A DNA stretch of 8,693 bases, taken from NCBI GenBank assembly GCA_958447915.1, contig CAUDCB010000077.1, positions 1 to 8,693 on the forward strand, given 5' to 3'. This document shows positions 1 through 4,556 of this stretch, in pieces. Positions within the stretch are counted from its first letter, which is position 1, and each line of letters opens with the position of its first letter. A model generated the notes under the pieces. It did not search any database and was not told the DNA's origin. It saw nothing but the letters and a program-made list of their open reading frames with translations. Both the position numbers and the translations under genes were made by a program. Origin of the DNA: an uncultured Collinsella sp. Its GTDB lineage: Bacteria; Actinomycetota; Coriobacteriia; Coriobacteriales; Coriobacteriaceae.

Positions 1-58
1 GGGTGCGGATCCCGGCACCATCGCAAGGCCCGTGGGCAAAAAATGGCAAATATGAGTA

Positions 59-79
59 CTGTTACCGATTTAGTAACAG
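59..79. repeat. Small hairpin at inner edge of left arm
   Basis: CTGTTAC (59-65) and GTAACAG (73-79) form a perfect 7-bp stem around a 7-base loop. The first half also belongs to the long left arm of the 31-252 element, so this local hairpin and the long-range stem cannot form fully at the same time. Confidence 0.6.
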
Positions 80-189
80 CGAATTCGGCCTTTTAGATGG
101 TGAATCAGATGTCAAATCAACGACCTAGTGCTCAGATTGGGCCCGACCTCAGCTATATACCTGGACATATGCGGTCTAACTCGGCAAAA

Positions 190-225
190 ACTGTCATTTT
201 GATATGGAACTATTTTAGTGACAGT
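190..225. repeat. Small hairpin at inner edge of right arm
   Basis: ACTGTCAT (190-197) pairs with GTGACAGT (218-225): seven Watson-Crick pairs plus one G-T, around a 20-base loop. It mirrors the hairpin at 59-79 and likewise overlaps the long arm of the 31-252 element. Confidence 0.5.
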
Positions 226-307
226 ACTCATATTTGACGTTTTTTGCCCACGACCCCTTATTGCGTGGGCGAATCAGTTGCAAAACGGACTCCAAAGCGT
301 CCCTCGC

Positions 308-346
308 AAACAAAAAGCCGGGGCCCGCGCGATGCGGACCCCGGCT
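308..346 (-). terminator. Intrinsic terminator of glnN
   Basis: Bases 317-328 (GCCGGGGCCCGC) pair with 334-345 (GCGGACCCCGGC) around a 5-base loop, with a single C-A mismatch at 324/338; 316/346 adds one A-T pair. Read on the minus strand, this GC-rich stem is followed by TTTTTGTTT (316-308). It lies about 30 bases past the glnN stop codon in the right orientation, a typical rho-independent terminator. Confidence 0.9.
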
Positions 347-375
347 CAATACCATGACGATATGTCGGTTACGCT

Positions 376-2463
376 CTACACGTAGAACAGGATGTCGTCG
401 TAGGTCGGGACCGGCCAGTAGTCGGCTGCCACGATCTCCTCCATGGCATCCACGGCGGCGCGCAGCGTATCCATAGCGGGAACGACCTCGTGCGCATACA
501 CATTGGCCTGCTCCTGGCCATCGAGGGCCTCGGCCTTCTGATGCACGGCGTCGAGCGCCTTGATGGAGTCGTTGATGGCGGTGATGCCGTTGCAGAGCTT
601 GTTGAGCGTATTCTGCTCGCACTGCATGGCGGCCTCAGCACCGGCGGCACGAATAGTCTCAAGGCCCTTAGCGACCTTGGTGGCGTAGGCGGTAATGACC
701 GGGCGATAGGTACGACGCGCCTCGCGAACCATCGTGGTAGCCTCGATGTTCATGAGCTTGTTGTACTTCTCGAGCTTGCAGTCATAGCGGCACTGGGCCT
801 CGGCGCGGGTCAGGACGCCCGTCTCCTCAAAGAGCGCGATAGCCTTATCGGAAACAAAGGCGGGAAGAGCGTCGGCCGTGGTCTTGTTGTTGGCAAGGCC
901 GCGCTTCTCGGCCTCGATGGGCCACTCGTCGGAGTAGCCGTCACCGGAGAAGAGGATGCGCTGGTGATCGGTCAGCACCTTCTTGCAGTACTCGAGCGCG
1001 GCGTCCTGGAACTTATCCTCGGGCGTACCCTCAAGGGCATCGGCGAAGGACTTGAGCGACTTGGCCACGGCGGCATCGAGCACCAGGTTGGAGTCGGAGA
1101 CGTTCTGCTCAGAGCCGCAGGCACGGAATTCGAACTTGTTGCCAGTGAAGGCGAACGGGGAGGTGCGGTTGCGGTCGGTGTTGTCTTGCATCAGCTTGGG
1201 CAGGGTATCGGCGCCCAGGTCGAGCACGCCGCGCGTAGCATGGACGGAAGCTTTGCCATCGATGATCTTCTCGACGACCTCGGTAAGCTGGTCGCCCAGG
1301 AAGATGGACATAATCGCCGGAGGAGCCTCGTTGGCGCCCAGACGATGATCGTTGCCGGCCGAGGCAACGGAGGCACGCAGGAGCTCCTGATAGTTATCGA
1401 CAGCCTCGATCACCGCGGTGAGGAAGACGATGAACTGCAGGTTGTCGAGCGGAGTATCGCCCGGATCGAGCAGGTTCTCGGACTCGGTGCCAAGCGACCA
1501 GTTGTTGTGCTTACCCGAACCGTTGATGCCCTCGAACGGCTTCTCGTGCAGCAGGCAGACCAGGTCGTGGCGGGAGGCGATAAGCTTCATCTTCTCCATC
1601 ATGACCAGGTTCTGGTCGATGGCCTCGTTGACCTCGCCGTAGACGGGGGCGAGCTCATGCTGGCAGGGAGCGACCTCGTTGTGCTTGGTCTTGGCGGGAA
1701 TGCCGAGCGCCCACAGCTCGTTGTCCAGATCCTTCATATAGGCCGAGACGGTGGGGCGGATAGCGCCAAAGTAGTGCTCCTCGAGCTCCTGGCCCTTGCA
1801 GGGAGCAGCACCAAAGAGGGTGCGGCCGGTGATGACCAGGTCCTTGCGCTTGCGATAGGCATCCTTCTTGATCAGGAAGTACTCCTGCTCGTCGCCCACG
1901 GAAGGAACGACCTTCTTGGGGGTCTTGCCAAAGAGTGCCAGCACACGCTTGGACTCACGCGAGAGCGCAGTCATGGAGCGCAGCAGCGGGGTCTTCTTGT
2001 CCAGGGCCTCGCCCGTGTAGGAGCAGAAAGCCGTGGGGATGCACAGGACATCGTCCTTGATAAAAGCGGGGCTGGTGGGATCCCAAGCGGTGTAGCCACG
2101 GGCCTCGAAGGTGGCACGCAGACCGCCGTTGGGGAAGCTGGAGGCATCGGGCTCGCCCTGGATGAGGTTCTTGCCCGTAAACTTGGTAATGGCGGTGCCG
2201 TCGTGGTTGGGCTCGAGGAAGCTGTCGTGCTTCTCGGAAGTAATGCCCGAAAGCGGCTGGAACCAGTGCGCGTAGTGCGTCGCGCCCTTGGAGATGGCCC
2301 AGACCTTCATGGCGTGGGCAACGGCGTTGGCCACATCCAGGTCGAGCGGCTCACCGTCCTCGAGGGTTGCAGCAAGGCGTTTCCAAATGTCCTTGGGGAG
2401 GTAGTCCTTCATGACTTCCTCAGAGAACACCATGGTCCCGAAGCGGTCAGTAAGATCGGCCAT
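376..2463 (-). CDS. glnN: Type III glutamine synthetase
   Basis: The protein joins ammonium to glutamate at the cost of ATP to make glutamine, in the cytosol. At 695 aa it matches the large GSIII class (roughly 700 aa) and not GSI/GSII (about 350-470 aa). Visible motifs: an N-terminal block with NHDGTAITKF (86-95) and NGGLRATFEARGY (112-124); the metal/glutamate-binding DEQEYF (191-196); KHNEVAPCQHELAP (260-273); the ATP-site NGSGKHNNWS (314-323), the GSIII form of the family NGSG-x-H motif; and the active-site block DRNRTSPFAF through FEFRACGS (430-451). The protein ends in the family-typical WPVPTYDDILFYV. I chose ATG 2463, not the upstream ATG at 2526, because GAAGGGAG sits 6 bases before it and homology starts there. 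The gene is monocistronic in this window, divergent from metF, and ends in a clear terminator. No frameshift or missing key residue is seen. Confidence 0.97.
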   Translation of the reverse strand: MADLTDRFGTMVFSEEVMKDYLPKDIWKRLAATLEDGEPLDLDVANAVAHAMKVWAISKGATHYAHWFQPLSGITSEKHDSFLEPNHDGTAITKFTGKNLIQGEPDASSFPNGGLRATFEARGYTAWDPTSPAFIKDDVLCIPTAFCSYTGEALDKKTPLLRSMTALSRESKRVLALFGKTPKKVVPSVGDEQEYFLIKKDAYRKRKDLVITGRTLFGAAPCKGQELEEHYFGAIRPTVSAYMKDLDNELWALGIPAKTKHNEVAPCQHELAPVYGEVNEAIDQNLVMMEKMKLIASRHDLVCLLHEKPFEGINGSGKHNNWSLGTESENLLDPGDTPLDNLQFIVFLTAVIEAVDNYQELLRASVASAGNDHRLGANEAPPAIMSIFLGDQLTEVVEKIIDGKASVHATRGVLDLGADTLPKLMQDNTDRNRTSPFAFTGNKFEFRACGSEQNVSDSNLVLDAAVAKSLKSFADALEGTPEDKFQDAALEYCKKVLTDHQRILFSGDGYSDEWPIEAEKRGLANNKTTADALPAFVSDKAIALFEETGVLTRAEAQCRYDCKLEKYNKLMNIEATTMVREARRTYRPVITAYATKVAKGLETIRAAGAEAAMQCEQNTLNKLCNGITAINDSIKALDAVHQKAEALDGQEQANVYAHEVVPAMDTLRAAVDAMEEIVAADYWPVPTYDDILFYV

Positions 2464-2469
2464 ACGGAA

Positions 2470-2477
2470 CTCCCTTC
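2470..2477 (-). promoter_or_regulatory. Ribosome binding site of glnN
   Basis: On the minus strand GAAGGGAG lies 6 bases upstream of ATG 2463. It favours this start over the in-frame ATG at 2526, which would add 21 residues unlike the GSIII N-terminus. Confidence 0.8.
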
Positions 2478-2518
2478 GTATCGGCACCGCGTGAGATGCG
2501 GTGTTGATTACTAACGAA

Positions 2519-2538
2519 CGAGTCATAGCTTAGACTCG
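2519..2538. repeat. Short inverted repeat upstream of glnN
   Basis: CGAGTC (2519-2524) and GACTCG (2533-2538) are perfect reverse complements separated by 8 bases. The repeat lies 56-75 bases upstream of the glnN start, next to the larger inverted repeat at 2543-2580. It could be an operator half or a leader hairpin; the sequence alone does not decide. Confidence 0.4.
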
Positions 2539-2542
2539 CCGT

Positions 2543-2580
2543 GTTTCCGCGACATTACCGTTATGTTGCTGTCGCGAAAC
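2543..2580. repeat. Bulged inverted repeat, possible operator or leader hairpin of glnN
   Basis: GTTTCCGCGACA (2543-2554) pairs with TGTCGCGAAAC (2570-2580), with one bulged C, around a 15-base loop. It lies 80-117 bases upstream of the glnN start. I compared it with the Firmicute GlnR/TnrA box and the actinobacterial GlnR box and it fits neither spacing well, so no regulator is assigned. Confidence 0.45.
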
Positions 2581-2794
2581 CAATCAATGAGGTTACCGCA
2601 TCACAGCGGCGCTGCCGCCCTTAATGGCCAATCAACTGTATAAATTGCAGACCTCTCCCCATAGTTTAAGGGTAGTCAATTTGGGATGGGGCTCTATTAA
2701 CTGGTATTTCGCATCAGATACCATTCAATATAGCCCTTTCCTACATTGACCGCTCTGCTATAGGCAATGACGATAGCAAGGCATCTTTGATTGG
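2580..2794. repeat. Three copies of octamer TTGATTGG in the divergent region
   Basis: TTGATTGG occurs on the minus strand at 2587-2580 and 2635-2628, and on the plus strand at 2787-2794. Each copy therefore reads in the same orientation as a divergent gene it precedes: two toward glnN and one toward metF. The octamers match exactly; the bases next to them do not. They may be regulator half-sites or -35-like TTGATT sequences. Confidence 0.5.
2702..2723. repeat. Hairpin-forming repeat in the metF upstream region
   Basis: TGGTATTT (2702-2709) pairs with AGATACCA (2716-2723) around a 6-base loop, with one G-T pair. A further TGGTAT at 2792-2797 could compete for the same ATACCA. There is no T-tract, so it is not a terminator on either strand. 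Confidence 0.35.
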
Positions 2795-2828
2795 TATCCC
2801 TAAATCGCGAGTAAAACTCCACCGTGGC

Positions 2829-2846
2829 ACAGCGGTGCTGTAGAAT
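2829..2846 (+). promoter_or_regulatory. Candidate metF promoter -10 with overlapping palindrome
   Basis: TAGAAT (2841-2846) matches the -10 consensus at five of six bases and would start a leader of roughly 33 bases. There is no recognisable -35 at 15-18 bases spacing. The palindrome ACAGC-GGT-GCTGT (2829-2841) ends on the first base of the -10, where a bound regulator would affect transcription. The promoter is inferred from sequence only. Confidence 0.35.
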
Positions 2847-2872
2847 CCTTACAACACATCGCACTAATATCT

Positions 2873-2879
2873 AAAGGAG
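2873..2879 (+). promoter_or_regulatory. Ribosome binding site of metF
   Basis: AAAGGAG lies 6 bases before ATG 2886, a strong Shine-Dalgarno sequence that fixes the metF start. Confidence 0.85.
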
Positions 2880-2885
2880 CACGAT

Positions 2886-3758
2886 ATGCGCGTCGACGAG
2901 GTTTTTAAGCAGGCAGCATCCCAAGGCACCACGCCCATTTCGTTTGAGATGTTCCCGCCCAAGGGCGAGCTTACCCTCGATACGGCTCGCGAGGTGGCAG
3001 GCAACCTGTGCAAGCTTTCACCGAGCTTTGTCTCGGTCACTTGTTCCGCTGGCGGCTCGGGTAACGGTGCCACCACCGCCCCCATTGCACATATGATTAC
3101 GAGCGAATTCGATACGCCCTCGGTAGCGCACCTCACCTGCGTTGGCCGCACACATGCCGATATCGCCGCCAAGATTGACGAGTATCGCTCGGCCAGCGTG
3201 GAAAACGTGCTGGCCCTGCGCGGCGACCTGCCTGCTGGCGCGACTGAGGACGACAAGCCCGCCTCCGACTACGCCTACGCCCGTGACCTCATCCCCGAGC
3301 TCGTCAACGCCGGCTTTTGCGTGGGCGCCGCAGCCTACCCCGAGGGCCACATTGCCTGCGAGGATCTCAACCTCTCGGTCGAGCACCTCAAGCAAAAGCA
3401 AGATGCCGGCGCAAGCTTCTTCGTGACACAGCTCTTCTTTGATAACGAGTGCTTCTATCGCTTCCGCGAGCTCGCCAACAGGGCCGGCATCACCGTGCCC
3501 ATTACCGCGGGCATCATGCCGTTTATGGGCAAGTCGCAGATCAGCCGCATGGTCTTTATGTGCGGTGCGTCGCTGCCCTCCCCCGTCATCAAGATCCTCG
3601 CCAAGTACGAGAACGACCCCGAGAGCCTGCAGGCTGCCGGTGTAGATTATGCTGCTCGTCAGCTTTGCGACCTTAAGGAGCACGGTGCCGACGGTCTGCA
3701 CCTGTACACTATGAACCGTCCTGCAATCGCCGCGACCATTATGGAGCGCCTGGGGTAA
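2886..3758 (+). CDS. metF: 5,10-methylenetetrahydrofolate reductase
   Basis: MetF reduces 5,10-methylene-THF to 5-methyl-THF with a flavin (FAD), supplying the methyl donor for methionine synthase. At 290 aa it matches the single-domain bacterial form (about 290-300 aa), without the eukaryotic regulatory domain. Motifs along the TIM barrel: SFEMFPPK (19-26), whose Glu21 corresponds to the catalytic Glu of E. coli MetF; SVTCSAGGSGN (50-60); LRGD (111-114), the flavin-contacting loop with its Asp; AAYPEGH (149-155); TQLFFD (181-186), with the conserved folate-contacting Gln182; and PITAGIMPF (205-213). It is the first gene of a three-gene operon. Its TAA shares one base with the ATG of the next gene, which suggests translational coupling. 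The gene looks intact. Confidence 0.97.
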   Translation: MRVDEVFKQAASQGTTPISFEMFPPKGELTLDTAREVAGNLCKLSPSFVSVTCSAGGSGNGATTAPIAHMITSEFDTPSVAHLTCVGRTHADIAAKIDEYRSASVENVLALRGDLPAGATEDDKPASDYAYARDLIPELVNAGFCVGAAAYPEGHIACEDLNLSVEHLKQKQDAGASFFVTQLFFDNECFYRFRELANRAGITVPITAGIMPFMGKSQISRMVFMCGASLPSPVIKILAKYENDPESLQAAGVDYAARQLCDLKEHGADGLHLYTMNRPAIAATIMERLG

Positions 3759-4546
3759 TGGATAAACCGCACGTCGATACAACCGTTGTTGAAGTGCCGG
3801 CCGACCTTGCGTCGCCGGCGCTTTATCGTATCGATACCGCCCACCATCCCCGCGTCGATCGTGCCGAGATGTTGCGCTACCTGGGCTACGGCGGCCAGCA
3901 GATTGAACCCGAGCTGTCGCAGCGTATTGAGCTTGTCGTTGAGCGCCTGGAACTGGACATTGAGCCCAGTGGCGTGCGCCGCGTGTTTGCCGTCGATGCC
4001 ACGGGCGTGGACGAGCAGGGAGAGCCCAGTATCCGTCTGGTTGGCACCAACGTTGAACTGCGTGGTCGCGATATCTATCGCCATCTCAAAGACGCCCACT
4101 TTGCCGCGCTCATGGCATGCACCCTCGGCATGGACGCCGAGCGTCGCCTGCGCATCACGGGAGCCCAGCAGCCCCTGGAGGGAGCCGTGCTCGACGCCGC
4201 ATGCTCTGCCTATGTAGAAGCCGCTGTCGAGCAGATGGACCAGCAAGTCAAGGCTGCGGCCGCGGCACACGGACTCGCTGGCAACTGGCGCTTTAGCCCC
4301 GGCTACGGCGACTGTCCGCTTACGGCCCAGCGCTCAATCGTGGCTGCACTCAACGCCACGCGGCTCATCGGGCTTACCGTCACACCCACCAGCCTGCTCA
4401 TGCCCACCAAGAGCGTGACCGCGGTGATCGGTCTGTTTGACGGCGAGGTCCACGACGCCCAGAGCCGCCCCACCTGCAATATCTGCCGCATGCGCGAGCA
4501 CTGCCGCTTCCGCGCCGCCCACACCACCTGCTATTCCAGCCATTAG
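3758..4546 (+). CDS. Stand-alone methionine synthase reactivation-domain protein
   Basis: This 262-aa protein resembles the SAM-binding reactivation domain that forms the C-terminus of full-length MetH. That domain enables reductive methylation of inactive cob(II)alamin using SAM. The key visible segment is RFSPGYGDCPL (178-188), related to the SAM-contacting Arg/Gly-Tyr motif of E. coli MetH, followed by IGLTVTPTSLLMPTKSVTAVIG (204-225, paraphrasing the family's 'IG..LT.S.LM.P..SV...IG' pattern). The C-terminus has clustered cysteines (C240, C243, C249, C258; CxxCx5C then one more), which could bind a metal or iron-sulfur cluster. ATG 3758 overlaps the metF stop, with GGAG 11 bases upstream. 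Its position between metF and a metH lacking this domain strongly supports the role. The in vivo electron donor is not apparent here. Confidence 0.92.
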   Translation: MDKPHVDTTVVEVPADLASPALYRIDTAHHPRVDRAEMLRYLGYGGQQIEPELSQRIELVVERLELDIEPSGVRRVFAVDATGVDEQGEPSIRLVGTNVELRGRDIYRHLKDAHFAALMACTLGMDAERRLRITGAQQPLEGAVLDAACSAYVEAAVEQMDQQVKAAAAAHGLAGNWRFSPGYGDCPLTAQRSIVAALNATRLIGLTVTPTSLLMPTKSVTAVIGLFDGEVHDAQSRPTCNICRMREHCRFRAAHTTCYSSH

Positions 4547-4549
4547 GAG
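4545..4549 (+). promoter_or_regulatory. Ribosome binding site of metH
   Basis: AGGAG lies 7 bases before ATG 4557 and overlaps the TAG stop (4544-4546) of the preceding gene. It shows that metH starts at 4557, not at the earlier in-frame ATG at 4437, which would add 40 Ala/Pro-rich residues read out of frame from the upstream gene. Confidence 0.85.
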
Positions 4550-4556
4550 CTCATTG

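Larger units (their letters stand above)
31..252. repeat. ~222-bp palindromic intergenic element with 35-bp terminal inverted repeats (MITE-like)
   Basis: The left arm (31-65) and right arm (218-252) are reverse complements: of 35 paired positions, 32 are Watson-Crick, two are G-T (44/239 and 63/220) and one is a mismatch (46/237). Both arms begin with CGTGGGC at the outer edge, followed by an A run, then AAATATGAGTACTG. The ~150-bp interior is AT-richer than the nearby genes and shows no credible reading frame. No clear target-site duplication flanks it (AGGCC on the left, ACCCC on the right). The shape fits a non-autonomous miniature inverted-repeat element or a dispersed intergenic palindrome. 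The inverted repeat is seen directly; mobility is inferred. Confidence 0.7.
2464..2885. other. Divergent glnN-metF intergenic region, 422 bp
   Basis: No credible coding frame is seen on either strand. The region is AT-richer than its neighbours. It contains inverted repeats at 2519-2538, 2543-2580, 2702-2723 and 2829-2841, a repeated 13-mer (CACAGCGG[C/T]GCTG at 2602-2614 and 2828-2840), and three copies of TTGATTGG (listed separately). I looked for SAM, cobalamin and T-box riboswitch landmarks ahead of metF and found none convincing. I could not place the glnN promoter with confidence: the best weak candidate on the minus strand is TTGATT (2587-2582) with CATAAC 16 bases downstream. Confidence 0.7.

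Noticed and set aside
246..270. Stem GCCCACG/CGTGGGC as a terminator
   Set aside because: The T/A run lies on the 5' side of the stem on the plus strand, and the minus strand has A's after the stem, so it cannot act as an intrinsic terminator on either strand.
215..622. Minus-strand open frame (135 codons) through the glnN terminator and palindromic element
   Set aside because: It overlaps glnN in another frame and crosses the terminator; the Arg-rich translation has no protein character.
490..2514. Plus-strand open frame of 674 codons antisense to glnN
   Set aside because: It mirrors a confidently identified glutamine synthetase; its Leu/Val/Gly/Glu-rich translation has no recognisable domain. 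Strong G/C third-position bias removes stops from the opposite strand.
2543..2600. GlnR/TnrA-type nitrogen operator
   Set aside because: The GTTTC/GAAAC and GTTAC pieces do not fall at the spacing of the Firmicute TGTNA-N7-TNACA box or the actinobacterial GlnR box.
2700..2880. SAM, cobalamin or T-box riboswitch before metF
   Set aside because: I could not find the conserved cores or a terminator/antiterminator pair; the GGTAT repeats are too short and out of context.
3018..3782. Minus-strand open frame of 254 codons opposite metF
   Set aside because: It is antisense to clear MetF motifs and has no domain of its own.
4437..4556. Upstream in-frame extension of metH (40 residues)
   Set aside because: It overlaps the preceding gene out of frame and is Ala/Pro/Ser-rich; a good ribosome site exists only for ATG 4557.
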